From Thermoplasmata archaeon (GTDB lineage: Archaea > Thermoplasmatota > Thermoplasmata > Thermoplasmatales > Thermoplasmataceae), in the NCBI GenBank assembly GCA_021797555.1, contig JAJZZM010000012.1, forward strand, positions 116,615 to 180,614: DNA of 64,000 nucleotides, written 5' to 3'. Positions 1 to 8,476 of this stretch are shown here, piece after piece. A model generated the notes under the pieces. That model saw only the letters and a list, made by a program, of their open reading frames with translations. It was not told the origin of the DNA and ran no database searches. How positions within the stretch are numbered: position 1 is the stretch's first letter; each line of letters starts with the position of its first letter. The position numbers were made by a program, and so were the translations under genes.

Positions 1-213
1 AATGAATTAACAGAGGATGAAATTATAAATAAAATAATTGGAAAACCAGATTTAACTGATACAACAAAGGAAGGATATTTAAAACTCGGTGCCCAGATAT
101 TAATGGAGAATGAAATAGAATTTATATTGAATGGCCTTTTAAAGAATAATATTATTGGAATAAAAAAGAAAGACAACGGTTTACTTGAAAGAGAATATTA
201 TTATTTGAAGTGA
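1..213 (+). CDS. C-terminal end of an unidentified protein (partial)
   Basis: The window opens inside a reading frame that runs from base 1 to a TGA at 211-213, giving the last 70 residues of a protein whose start lies outside. The visible part is acidic and helical, then ends in a basic stretch rich in Leu, Tyr and Lys (ending EREYYYLK) that could be the wing of a winged-helix fold. I do not recognise the family. An A/T-rich spacer with a new promoter follows, so the next gene is probably a separate transcription unit. Confidence 0.6.
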   Translation, partial: NELTEDEIINKIIGKPDLTDTTKEGYLKLGAQILMENEIEFILNGLLKNNIIGIKKKDNGLLEREYYYLK

Positions 214-249
214 TTTTTTAAAATGTAATATTTCCCACAAATATAAAGG

Positions 250-257
250 TTTAAATA
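250..257 (+). promoter_or_regulatory. TATA box TTTAAATA for the surface-protein gene
   Basis: TTTAAATA is centred about 25 nt before the ATG at 279. In archaea transcription begins about 25 nt downstream of the TATA centre, so the mRNA would start at or next to the ATG, the leaderless arrangement common in this window. Confidence 0.6.
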
Positions 258-278
258 GAAAAATTTGCTTTATATAAT

Positions 279-1145
279 ATGAACAAAAAAATAATAGGTG
301 GCATAGTTATAATAATATTAATCGGACTTGCAATAGCACCGGTTTCATCGGCTTCTACCGTTACAGTACATTTAGATAAAAAAACAAATTCAGGCAATGT
401 TACATATACAACAGATTCATACATAGTTTTTGAGAAGAATACAAGCAGCAATCAAAACAGGGCAAATATGACATTTAATTATATGAGGTTAATGTTCCAG
501 AATAGCAGTTTTAAGGAATCCCTGGTGTTAAACTCTTCTGGCAATGATATGAGATACCAGGAAATGAGATATCTAATAGCACAGAATTCATCCATGAATA
601 TAACAGATATCAATGTATCCGTTGAAATGAAATATGTTAATGTCAGCTCAAATGAATTTATAGTGTATTATAATTCAAGCTTACAGTTTAACATAACAAA
701 TATATTCCACGGAAATAAGGCAAATATGACATGGAGGGGCTTTGATATGAATGAAAACATGTCCACGGCCGGGAATTACAGTTATCAGAAAACTTACATA
801 TCACACTTTAACAACATGAACTATTCTGTATTTGAAAAGTCATTGAACACATGGACAAGAACATATAATGTATCGGCAAACGATACAATGTTTTCATACG
901 ATGCTGGAGATACTGTAAATACATATATGAATAATACTGTTCTAGGAATAGATATACATTATGTATCTGACCCATCATATAATATAATAGTGCCGGGACA
1001 TGCATATGCCAATGGCAATTATATAGTTCTTGGCAATCAGAATGCAGCAAATAATAGCGATATGTACATTGCAGCAGGTGTAGGGGCAATAGCAATAGTA
1101 TCACTTGCGGGAATAGCAGTAATAAGAAAGAAAAATAAAAACTAA
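279..1145 (+). CDS. Secreted or membrane-anchored surface protein, sequon-rich
   Basis: 288 residues. A basic N-terminus (MNKK) and a hydrophobic segment at about 5-24 form a signal peptide or anchor. The central domain of about 230 residues is rich in Asn, Ser, Thr and Tyr. A second hydrophobic helix at about 264-282 is followed by a basic tail (RKKNKN), so the bulk should face outside with a C-terminal anchor. At least fifteen N-x-S/T sequons (for example NSS, NMT, NVS, NIT) suggest heavy N-glycosylation, as expected of surface proteins in acidophilic archaea that lack a rigid wall. No enzymatic motif is visible and the family is not recognised. Confidence 0.75.
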   Translation: MNKKIIGGIVIIILIGLAIAPVSSASTVTVHLDKKTNSGNVTYTTDSYIVFEKNTSSNQNRANMTFNYMRLMFQNSSFKESLVLNSSGNDMRYQEMRYLIAQNSSMNITDINVSVEMKYVNVSSNEFIVYYNSSLQFNITNIFHGNKANMTWRGFDMNENMSTAGNYSYQKTYISHFNNMNYSVFEKSLNTWTRTYNVSANDTMFSYDAGDTVNTYMNNTVLGIDIHYVSDPSYNIIVPGHAYANGNYIVLGNQNAANNSDMYIAAGVGAIAIVSLAGIAVIRKKNKN

Positions 1146-1194
1146 ATTTTTATAATTTTAATTTATTTATTATATCAGTTTATAATCTACTTTT

Positions 1195-2439
1195 ATGGAT
1201 GAAAAATTAATAGGAATCAATAATTATTCTTCAAAATCCGATGGATTTAATGGCAAAATAAAATATGACCCGGAAAGTTTTATAGTAAATGAAATACCAT
1301 TGAATATAAAAAGAAATGATAATGGAAAATACAGTATTTTAAAAATCAGGTTATATAACTGGGATACAAATAAATTTTTGATATATCTGGCAGATGAATT
1401 AAAAATAAGCAAAAAGAGGATTACATATGCAGGCACAAAGGATAAAACAGGAATAACCACACAGTATTTCTGCGTAAATTTATCAGAGAAATACGATATA
1501 AAATCACTGAATATCAGGGATGCTGAATTAATTGAATCATTCAGGTCAAATGATATGATAAGGTTAGGCGATTTGAAGGGAAATGAATTTATAATAAAAA
1601 TTTTATCTGATGAAAATAACAATGATAAAATATTAAACATATATAATGAAATCAATAATAACGGTGGTTTCCCAAATTTTTATGGATACCAGAGGTTTGG
1701 AAATATAAGGATAAATACACATAAAATAGGAAAATTAATATTAAAAAATAGATATGAGGATGCAGTTAAACTGTATTTATATGACCCGGAATATGACCAT
1801 GAAGATTACAGAATTAATTTTAATGAAACTGAAGATGCTAAAAAAGCATTGAATGAGTTCCCTAAATATTTATCGTTCGAAAGATCATTATTGGGTTATA
1901 TATCTGAAAATAATACATATAAAAATGCATTCAGTGTTTTCCCTAAAAATTTAACAATGCTGTTTATACATGCTTATCAATCATATTTATTTAATAGAAT
2001 ATTATCTGAAAGAATGGAGTCTATGGATAATTTATATGAAGTATTAGAAGGAGATTTGTTATACAGCATAGATGATTATTTTAACCCGGATAAAAGAGAA
2101 ATTATACATGCAAATAAATACAATTTAGAAAAATTAAATAAAATATCGAAAGAAAATAAAATAAGAACTGCCATACCATTAATAGGCTATAAAACTGAAT
2201 TATCTTCAGGCATTGAAGGAGAAATAGAAAAGAAGATATTAAATGAGGAAAATATAAATATAAATGATTTTAATATTAAAAATAATAAAGATTTAAGCTC
2301 CTCTGGAGATTATAGAATCATATCTGTGGTACCGTATAATTTTAAGATAATAGACGAAAATAAAATAAATTTTATTCTTGGTAAGGGCATTTATGCAACG
2401 TCCTTTGTAAGGGAATTTTTAAAAAATGGTCTTATATGA
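1195..2439 (+). CDS. truD: tRNA pseudouridine(13) synthase TruD
   Basis: 414 residues. TruD converts U13 of tRNA to pseudouridine. The family's catalytic motif is clear at about 79-93 (AGTKDKTGITTQYF), with the presumed nucleophile Asp83. NFYGYQRFG at about 159-167 is the second TruD hallmark. Length fits archaeal TruD proteins, which carry the inserted TRUD domain in the middle. The ATG at 1195 leaves a normal TruD N-terminus (degradation of the frame upstream supports it). The 3' end overlaps the convergent tbp gene by 8 bp. Confidence 0.93.
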   Translation: MDEKLIGINNYSSKSDGFNGKIKYDPESFIVNEIPLNIKRNDNGKYSILKIRLYNWDTNKFLIYLADELKISKKRITYAGTKDKTGITTQYFCVNLSEKYDIKSLNIRDAELIESFRSNDMIRLGDLKGNEFIIKILSDENNNDKILNIYNEINNNGGFPNFYGYQRFGNIRINTHKIGKLILKNRYEDAVKLYLYDPEYDHEDYRINFNETEDAKKALNEFPKYLSFERSLLGYISENNTYKNAFSVFPKNLTMLFIHAYQSYLFNRILSERMESMDNLYEVLEGDLLYSIDDYFNPDKREIIHANKYNLEKLNKISKENKIRTAIPLIGYKTELSSGIEGEIEKKILNEENININDFNIKNNKDLSSSGDYRIISVVPYNFKIIDENKINFILGKGIYATSFVREFLKNGLI

Positions 2440-2995
2440 GACCAACTTTCTGCAATTCCTTTTTTACTTTTATTACTGCCTGCTCTATTTCACTTTCTTC
2501 CTTTGCACCGGTACATACAACCTTACCGGAACCAAATAATAATAATACGACCTTTGGCTCCTCTACACGGTAAACTAAACCAGGAAACTGCTCGGGCTCA
2601 TATTCAACGTTCTCAAGTCCAAGTGACATTGCAATATCTGTTAAATTTAAATCCGATTCCAAATCATATACTGCAACAATATTCTGAACTATTATATCTG
2701 GATTGTCCGTTACTTCTATTCCGGCTTTTTTCATCTTGTCTATTATAATATCTATCGTTTTCTTAACATTTTCAAGATTTTTTGCACCTGTACAGTTTAC
2801 CTTGCCACTTCTGAAAATTAAAACCGCTGTTTTAGGATCCTTTAATCTATAAATTAAACCCGGGAATTGCTCAGGTTCATATTCTGAACCTTCAAGTGCC
2901 AGTGCAATTTTGCTTAAATCCAGGTGTTCTGCTAATGATGTGGATGCTACTATATTTTCTATTGTTATTTTTTCCATTTCACTCATATATATCAT
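2432..2995 (-). CDS. tbp: TATA-box-binding protein (TBP)
   Basis: General archaeal transcription initiation factor that binds the TATA box and recruits TFB and RNA polymerase. The protein of about 187 residues consists of the diagnostic two direct repeats: each contains YEPEQFPGL.YR followed by SGKV.CTGAK, at about 37-72 and 128-163, forming the saddle. Three in-frame ATGs (2995, 2986, 2977) compete. A TATA element on the minus strand at 3015-3022 would place transcript start near 2993, so initiation at 2986 (MSEMEKI) with a short leader is as likely as 2995. It overlaps convergent truD by 8 bp. Confidence 0.96.
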   Translation of the reverse strand: MIYMSEMEKITIENIVASTSLAEHLDLSKIALALEGSEYEPEQFPGLIYRLKDPKTAVLIFRSGKVNCTGAKNLENVKKTIDIIIDKMKKAGIEVTDNPDIIVQNIVAVYDLESDLNLTDIAMSLGLENVEYEPEQFPGLVYRVEEPKVVLLLFGSGKVVCTGAKEESEIEQAVIKVKKELQKVGLI

Positions 2996-3195
2996 TCTCT
3001 TTATATATAAAGGGTATATAAAGGTTTTAATTTATTTAAAAATTATATTGCATTGTAATTAAATTAGAAAATAAAATTTATACATAATTACGTGCAATAT
3101 ACATAGCATAACTTGGTTATAATTAAAATGCGAAAATTAATAAAATTTATAACACGGAAATAAATGAGTTTTTAAACATATAAAAATTAATTAAA

Positions 3196-3495
3196 TTAGT
3201 ACATATTTAACTGTTCCCTTGCATAGTCAGTCATCATGTCGGGATTCCACTGTGGGTCCCATACCAGTTCTATATCTGCTGCCTCAACATCTGCAAGATT
3301 CTCAACTTCCTTCTGCGCTTCGGATAAAATCCATGGCGTCACCGGGCACGTTGGTGCGGTCATTGTCATTTTTATATATACATCATTGCCGTTTATCTGA
3401 ACATCGTAGACTAAACCTAAATTAACAACATCCATGCCTATTTCAGGATCTGATACATTTTTTAATACTTCTAAAACTTCTTCTTTAGTTACCAT
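3196..3495 (-). CDS. DUF59/MIP18-family protein (iron-sulfur assembly type)
   Basis: 99 residues, essentially one DUF59 domain. The family signature DPEIGMDVVNLGLVYDV lies at about 17-33, and the conserved MTMTAPTCPV segment with its single conserved Cys is at about 43-52. These proteins (PaaD, SufT, MIP18 relatives) act in maturation of iron-sulfur proteins or of metal centres; the exact role of stand-alone archaeal members is not established. No suf genes are adjacent. The C-terminal WDPQWNPDMMTD segment is typical of archaeal and bacterial members. Confidence 0.85.
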   Translation of the reverse strand: MVTKEEVLEVLKNVSDPEIGMDVVNLGLVYDVQINGNDVYIKMTMTAPTCPVTPWILSEAQKEVENLADVEAADIELVWDPQWNPDMMTDYAREQLNMY

Positions 3496-3555
3496 AATTA
3501 AATTAATAATAATTGATTATTTAAACATTATTAATATATTTTATAATTTATTTTA

Positions 3556-4089
3556 TTACATGTTGAATGTATCCTCTACAGGATTTTTTGGCTCTTTTTT
3601 CCTCAGTACAAGACCCACGATAAGAACTATAAATCCGATAAATGCTGCTATTGCACCTATTATAAGCAATGCGCCACCAAGTTCGATTGTTGTCAATGGT
3701 GCATATTCATATCCAATTACTGGTGTGGAAGTATTAAATGCAACAAACAGATATGTACCCGCAGCCAGGCCGGTATATACATGGTCATCCGCTGCCGATG
3801 TTGTCGGAGTTATTACATAATGTGCTAAAGTGGTGTTATTGTTTACCTTTGATAGATCAGATGATTTTATTAAACCCTCATGTGTATAATTTGATATAAC
3901 TATTAACTCATAACCGGAAGATATACTCATATTACCTGTTATATACTCATTGTCCGTTGTGTTATATGCTTTAACCGTAGTATGCAAATCATGGCTTAAT
4001 ACGCTTGTGGTTTCATAGTATCCACCTGCAGCCATTGCAATACCTACTATAAGTATAACAAGGCCGATAACTGCAATTTTTTTCCTCAT
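3556..4089 (-). CDS. Membrane protein with N- and C-terminal anchors, unknown function
   Basis: 177 residues. An N-terminal hydrophobic helix after MRKK (about 5-24) and two adjoining hydrophobic stretches at about 132-162 followed by RKKEPKNP flank a polar domain of about 100 residues rich in Thr, Ser and Asn with several sequons (NTT, NMS, NYT). The arrangement suggests a small extracytoplasmic domain held at both ends, resembling in design the surface protein at 279-1145. No family recognised. A short promoter-sized gap separates it from the next gene upstream. Confidence 0.65.
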   Translation of the reverse strand: MRKKIAVIGLVILIVGIAMAAGGYYETTSVLSHDLHTTVKAYNTTDNEYITGNMSISSGYELIVISNYTHEGLIKSSDLSKVNNNTTLAHYVITPTTSAADDHVYTGLAAGTYLFVAFNTSTPVIGYEYAPLTTIELGGALLIIGAIAAFIGFIVLIVGLVLRKKEPKNPVEDTFNM

Positions 4090-4169
4090 AATTACACCTT
4101 ATAGTTTATATAAAAACTACATACTTAAATATTTTTATGGTTATATAAATTTCCAGAGGGACGCTATAT

Positions 4170-5135
4170 TTACTGTGTGTAAAGATCAGCCCTTAATCTT
4201 ATTAAAAAGGCATTTCTGATTGATTCATATATTAAATCATATCTCTTAAGTTTATTATCTGAAATTAATCCTATTATCCCATTCTTTTTCCCTATATTTT
4301 TAACATTATACATTTTTTCAACATATTCATTTGTATAACCACCGGATTTAATAAAATCAATAACATTGTCAGGTATTTCAAAGCCAGAACTAACTCCAGT
4401 TGTTATTTTACTGTATTTATCTATTACAGCACAGTAATGGAAATCGTAATAAACATTATTTATTTTATTATAAAATATTCCGGATTCAACACCAATAGAA
4501 TAATCATTGTCCCTTAATCCATATAACGCCCTCTGGGTTGCATATTTTATTGTATCGTTTCCAAATGGCTGTTCGGAACATGTTTTGTAATCTAAATTTT
4601 TTGTTATTTCATAATTTTTCATATAATTTTTTAAAAAATTATTTAATGCATTTATTTTTAAATCATTATCCGTTGATATGCTGATTTTTATTTTTGTTTT
4701 TCTTTTTCCTGATTTTGTTATTTCCTTATTCATTACTCTTGTTGAGCTTATTGGAAATAAATCTTCTGCAAGAACAAACGGTATCTTTATTATTCTTAAT
4801 GGTTTTTTGTTAAGCCTTAACCTTTCACTATTTATTCTTAATGCATTGCTATATGTCTCAGGAGAAACCACAAGTTTTGCGTCATCCACATCAAGGGTAT
4901 TGCCATATGAGTTATCCAGTGGATGTATTTCAAAATTATCTGTAAATTTTTTCATAAAATTTTCTACACTATATTTTCTTTTTTGATAGCTTCTTTTTAT
5001 GTTTTTGTTGGAATTAACGTATTTATCTGAGGTCAATCCAATTATTACATGATCATCTGTTTCATATGCTGCCTTTAATAATTTTTCATGACCCTTATGC
5101 AAACAATTAAATGTACCGCCAACAAGTGTTACCAT
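4170..5135 (-). CDS. coaD: Fusion of archaeal phosphopantetheine adenylyltransferase and DUF84 NTP phosphatase
   Basis: 321 residues with two domains. Residues 1 to about 145 match archaeal PPAT, which makes dephospho-CoA from 4'-phosphopantetheine and ATP: GGTF followed by HKGH at 13-16 (nucleotidyltransferase HxGH), and ISSTRV near 130 as the second nucleotide-binding motif. Residues from about 150 onward match the DUF84 inosine/xanthosine triphosphatase family: EQPFGNDTIKYATQRA, GVESGI, GFEIPDNVIDFI, and KNGIIGLIS. That domain hydrolyses non-canonical purine nucleotides. Both domains keep their motifs, so the product looks bifunctional. Family assignments are from recognised motifs; coupling of the activities is inference. 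Confidence 0.85.
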   Translation of the reverse strand: MVTLVGGTFNCLHKGHEKLLKAAYETDDHVIIGLTSDKYVNSNKNIKRSYQKRKYSVENFMKKFTDNFEIHPLDNSYGNTLDVDDAKLVVSPETYSNALRINSERLRLNKKPLRIIKIPFVLAEDLFPISSTRVMNKEITKSGKRKTKIKISISTDNDLKINALNNFLKNYMKNYEITKNLDYKTCSEQPFGNDTIKYATQRALYGLRDNDYSIGVESGIFYNKINNVYYDFHYCAVIDKYSKITTGVSSGFEIPDNVIDFIKSGGYTNEYVEKMYNVKNIGKKNGIIGLISDNKLKRYDLIYESIRNAFLIRLRADLYTQ

Positions 5136-5169
5136 TACATGTGAATTGATAATTATTATAAAATATTAT

Positions 5170-6372
5170 TTAATAATTTTTCATTTCTTCATTTATTGTT
5201 TTCGCCAATCTTTTTATTCCTTCCTTTATATCATCGTCCTTAGAGTATGTGAAATTTAACCTCATTGTATTTTTTTCAGGATTGTTATAATAAAATGCTG
5301 ATCCGGTTACATATGCCACTTTATTTTCTATTGCCCTTTTAAGCATTTTTGATGAATCTATGTTTTTATTTAATTTAACCCAGAGAAACATGCCGCCATC
5401 AGGCCTTGACCATTCGGCATTTTCCATATTGTCATCCAGTGATTCCAGCATTATATCTCTTTTTCTTTTATATAATTCTATTGTTTTGGGCACCTGTTCA
5501 TATATAATTCCCCTTTTTAGGTATTCATATGCAATATACTGTGATAATGAATCACTTGCCAGATCCAGGGATTGCTTTAACATATTAAATCTATGTATAA
5601 CCTCGGGCTGTGATAATGTGAATCCGGTCCTTAATCCGGGAGCCATAACCTTTGAAAACGTTCCTAAATATGTTACAATGTCATTTGCATCAAGGCTTTT
5701 TAATGTGGGCAATTTATTGCCTGAATACCTTAAATCACCATATGGGTTGTCCTCTATTACCGGTATATTATAATCATATGCTATTTCTAATAAATGCTTC
5801 CTTCTATCAAGATCCATGGTATAACCTGCAGGGTTCTGGAAGGTAGGTATTGTGTAAATAAACTTAGGTTTTATCCCCATCGATTTTAACATTTTTAATT
5901 TGTTTTCCAGATCATCAGTAATCATGCCATGGTTATCCATGTTTACTGAAACTGCCCTTACAGAATTCGCATTAAGCGATGATATCATACCCACATACGT
6001 TGGTGCCTCGGTTATTACATAATCATTCGGGTTTGCAAAAATTTTTGTTAATGCATATAAAGCCTGCTGTGAACCTGTTGTTATCATCATATTATCCGGA
6101 TTTATGTTGATATTTTCATCCTTTAATAGATAATTTTTTAATTCATTTTTTAAATATGCTAAACCATCGGTCTGGCCATACTGCAAAGCTGATGATGCAT
6201 AGTTATCTATTATGTCATCAAGTATATTTTTTATTTCCTGGGATGGGAAAGTTTCAGGATTGGGCAATCCACCCCCAAATGATATCATATCGGATAAATG
6301 TATATATTTCAATAAATCTCTTATCTCGGATGATTTCACATTCTTTAAATTATCAGAAAATTCAAAATCCAT
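5170..6372 (-). CDS. PLP-dependent aminotransferase, class I (2-aminoadipate/LysN-like)
   Basis: About 400 residues. Fold-type I aminotransferase of the MocR-related 2-aminoadipate/kynurenine group: ISFGGGLPNPETFP near the N-terminus, TTGSQQAL for phosphate binding, NPAGYTMDLDRR, EDNPYGDLRYSG, and the PLP lysine in GTFSKVMAPGLRTGF. Substrate cannot be read from sequence; branched-chain, aromatic or 2-aminoadipate are typical. The ATG at 6372 is preferred because a TTTAAATA box lies at 6393-6400 and the protein then begins in the family-typical way; ATGs at 6387 and 6441 would give N-terminal tails. It is divergent from the GTPase gene. Confidence 0.87.
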   Translation of the reverse strand: MDFEFSDNLKNVKSSEIRDLLKYIHLSDMISFGGGLPNPETFPSQEIKNILDDIIDNYASSALQYGQTDGLAYLKNELKNYLLKDENININPDNMMITTGSQQALYALTKIFANPNDYVITEAPTYVGMISSLNANSVRAVSVNMDNHGMITDDLENKLKMLKSMGIKPKFIYTIPTFQNPAGYTMDLDRRKHLLEIAYDYNIPVIEDNPYGDLRYSGNKLPTLKSLDANDIVTYLGTFSKVMAPGLRTGFTLSQPEVIHRFNMLKQSLDLASDSLSQYIAYEYLKRGIIYEQVPKTIELYKRKRDIMLESLDDNMENAEWSRPDGGMFLWVKLNKNIDSSKMLKRAIENKVAYVTGSAFYYNNPEKNTMRLNFTYSKDDDIKEGIKRLAKTINEEMKNY

Positions 6373-6392
6373 AGAATATAATGTCATATCAA

Positions 6393-6400
6393 TATTTAAA
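6393..6400 (-). promoter_or_regulatory. TATA box for the aminotransferase gene
   Basis: Reads TTTAAATA on the minus strand, centred about 24 nt before the ATG at 6372. It argues against the two longer starts, which lie inside or upstream of it. Confidence 0.5.
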
Positions 6401-6423
6401 TTTTCATTCAAAATAAAAAAACA

Positions 6424-6431
6424 TTTTATAA
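6424..6431 (+). promoter_or_regulatory. TATA box for the small GTPase gene
   Basis: TTTATAAT centred about 26 nt before the ATG at 6453. With the minus-strand TATA at 6393-6400 it forms a compact divergent promoter region. Confidence 0.5.
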
Positions 6432-6452
6432 TTGATATCAATTAAAAGAACA

Positions 6453-6953
6453 ATGATTCACAAAATTATATGGAAAGTTACAGTAACGGGGAAAAAAGGT
6501 TCGGGAAAAAGCTCCCTGATATCGTCGGTAGTTTACAATTCAAGTTCTCCTGTTGATATTAAGGGTTTTATAAGGAAAAAAATAGATATAAATTTTAATT
6601 TCGAAGACTATGATATAAACTTATTATTTCTTGAAATGCCGATGGAATTGCTGGACGATAGGATTTTATCAAAGTCCACGCTTGTATTGGTGACGGTGGA
6701 TATAACAGATATGGATAGCCTCGAAGCTGCAGAAAAATTTATAATGAAATATAGCAATGAAATGGAAATATTCCTAATAGGCATGAAATCTGATTTAAGG
6801 TATATATCACAGTTCTGGGAAAATGATATGAACAAAGTGGCAGATAAATATAATATAAAATATTATATATATAATAATAAATTAAATTTTGACGATATTA
6901 TGAACGACATTTTAAAAAGTGTTTTGACAAAGATTTATAATCGTAATAAATAA
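6453..6953 (+). CDS. Degenerate Ras/Rab-like small GTPase
   Basis: 166 residues. The P-loop GKKGSGKSS is intact at 13-21 and the base-recognition loop is GMKSD (counterpart of NKxD) in the second half, after a hydrophobic strand. The switch II motif expected as DxxG is replaced by LEMP within LLFLEMPMELLDD, so the residue coordinating catalytic magnesium and water is missing. It may bind nucleotide without hydrolysing it. ATG 6453 is chosen from the TATA at 6424-6431; an upstream ATG at 6432 would begin on the TATA. The tRNA endonuclease gene follows 9 bp later, so the two are probably cotranscribed. Confidence 0.72.
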   Translation: MIHKIIWKVTVTGKKGSGKSSLISSVVYNSSSPVDIKGFIRKKIDINFNFEDYDINLLFLEMPMELLDDRILSKSTLVLVTVDITDMDSLEAAEKFIMKYSNEMEIFLIGMKSDLRYISQFWENDMNKVADKYNIKYYIYNNKLNFDDIMNDILKSVLTKIYNRNK

Positions 6954-6962
6954 TATCCCCCG

Positions 6963-7832
6963 ATGGACATAATATGCAAAAATGCCAGTTTCATTACGTG
7001 TGATATAAGCATATCACAGATAATAAACAAATACCATATAGGAAGAATTATTGATAATAATTTTTATATAAATCCATATGAGGCAGTATATCTTTATATA
7101 AAGAATAAAATAAAGCCTTTAAATTTAAATGGATTAGAGGACATAATGGAAAGATTATTTGATGATGATGTTTATTTATATTATGTTTATGAAATATTAA
7201 AAAATAAGGGTTACTATATAAAAAGAGAGAAAAATAAATTTTATTTTAAAAGGGAAAGTAAAGAAAAATACGATTTGCCTGTAATTTTAATAAAAGAAAA
7301 TGAAGTGATAAATTTTTCTGATATATATAATGAATTGCCTTCAATATTCATAACCGTGGATGAGGAAAAAAGTGTAACATATTTTTATGCCGATTATATA
7401 GACCCATATGGATGTGTAAACGAAGAAATAAACATTAAAAACGTAGAAAAAATTAATAATGTATATTATACACGGGATAACACGCCTGAATGGTTTGGTG
7501 AAAACTTCCATATGATAAAAATCTTAAATGACTTTGAGGCAGATTATATTACAAAAACCATAAAATCAAATGAGGATTTATTATACAATGATTTAATAAA
7601 TAGGAAATTTATAGTAAAAAGTGGTTTTAAATACGGGCAAAATTTCAGGGTTTATAAGAAATCAATGAATGAGCATGCTGAATATTTAGTAAGTTTTATA
7701 GATTCAGAGGAATGGTATAAAATAAGTAGGGCAATTAGACTATCAATAAGTGTGAGAAAAAAAACAATTTTTTCGGGATTTATAAATAAAGAAATAAAAT
7801 ATATTAAAATAGAGAGATTAAGGGATATTTAA
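6963..7832 (+). CDS. endA: tRNA-intron endonuclease (splicing endonuclease)
   Basis: 289 residues, the length of the two-repeat homodimeric (alpha-prime-2) archaeal enzyme. It cleaves the bulge-helix-bulge at tRNA and rRNA intron junctions. The C-terminal half carries the catalytic module: FKYGQNFRVY at about 222-231 (Tyr231), EHAEYLV with His238, and SVRKK with Lys266 or Lys267, matching the Tyr-His-Lys triad in order and approximate spacing. The N-terminal repeat is diverged and presumably structural. It is downstream of the small GTPase and overlaps convergent rpsB by 4 bp. Confidence 0.9.
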   Translation: MDIICKNASFITCDISISQIINKYHIGRIIDNNFYINPYEAVYLYIKNKIKPLNLNGLEDIMERLFDDDVYLYYVYEILKNKGYYIKREKNKFYFKRESKEKYDLPVILIKENEVINFSDIYNELPSIFITVDEEKSVTYFYADYIDPYGCVNEEINIKNVEKINNVYYTRDNTPEWFGENFHMIKILNDFEADYITKTIKSNEDLLYNDLINRKFIVKSGFKYGQNFRVYKKSMNEHAEYLVSFIDSEEWYKISRAIRLSISVRKKTIFSGFINKEIKYIKIERLRDI

Positions 7833-8431
7833 ATCTGTACTTCAAAGTCATCTATTTTTGCTGGCATATCATCGTATGATTTGATATCTCCACGGTTTTT
7901 CAATACTTCCCTTGCTAATAACCAGTATATAACAGCCAGGGACATCCTTCCCTTATTGTTTGTTGGTATAATCAAATCAACAAAGTCTGTTTTGTTATTG
8001 GCATCACATAATGATATTATAGGTATTCCTATTCTTATAGCTTCTTTCATTGCCTGTGTATCTGCCAGCGGATCTGTTACAAGTATTATTTTTGCATTTG
8101 AATATGACCCTAAAACCGGGTTTGTTAATGTTCCGGGTATGAATCTTCCAATAATTGAATTGGCACCAATAATTTCAGAGAATTTTGCAACAGGCTTGAA
8201 AGCATATTGCCTCTGTGCAACAACCAGTATATCCTGGGGTGCATACCTTGCAAGCATCTTTCCAGCTTCTATCAAAGCGTGATTTGTCCTTTTAATGTCC
8301 AGTATATATAGACCGTCGTTTCTTATCTTGAATATGTATTTATCCATATCTTTTGATTTAACCTGGGTTCCTATATGAACTCCCGATTTCTGATATTCTT
8401 CTTCTGGTATCAATAATTGCTCTTCCATCAT
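7829..8431 (-). CDS. rpsB: 30S ribosomal protein S2 (uS2)
   Basis: 200 residues, archaeal length. Conserved S2 segments are visible: GVHIGTQVKSKDMDKYIF, ILDIKRT, ARYAPQDILVVAQRQYA, GRFIPGTLTNP, VTDPLADTQAMKEA and IPIISLCDANN. Component of the small subunit body. Two ATGs in tandem (8431, 8428) could serve. Here it is a single gene, apart from the usual archaeal rpoK/rpoN/eno/rpsB grouping; rpoK lies about 7 kb away. Confidence 0.96.
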   Translation of the reverse strand: MMEEQLLIPEEEYQKSGVHIGTQVKSKDMDKYIFKIRNDGLYILDIKRTNHALIEAGKMLARYAPQDILVVAQRQYAFKPVAKFSEIIGANSIIGRFIPGTLTNPVLGSYSNAKIILVTDPLADTQAMKEAIRIGIPIISLCDANNKTDFVDLIIPTNNKGRMSLAVIYWLLAREVLKNRGDIKSYDDMPAKIDDFEVQI

Positions 8432-8476
8432 AATAATTACCTTTTATTTTATATATGATTATAAATTATTATATAA

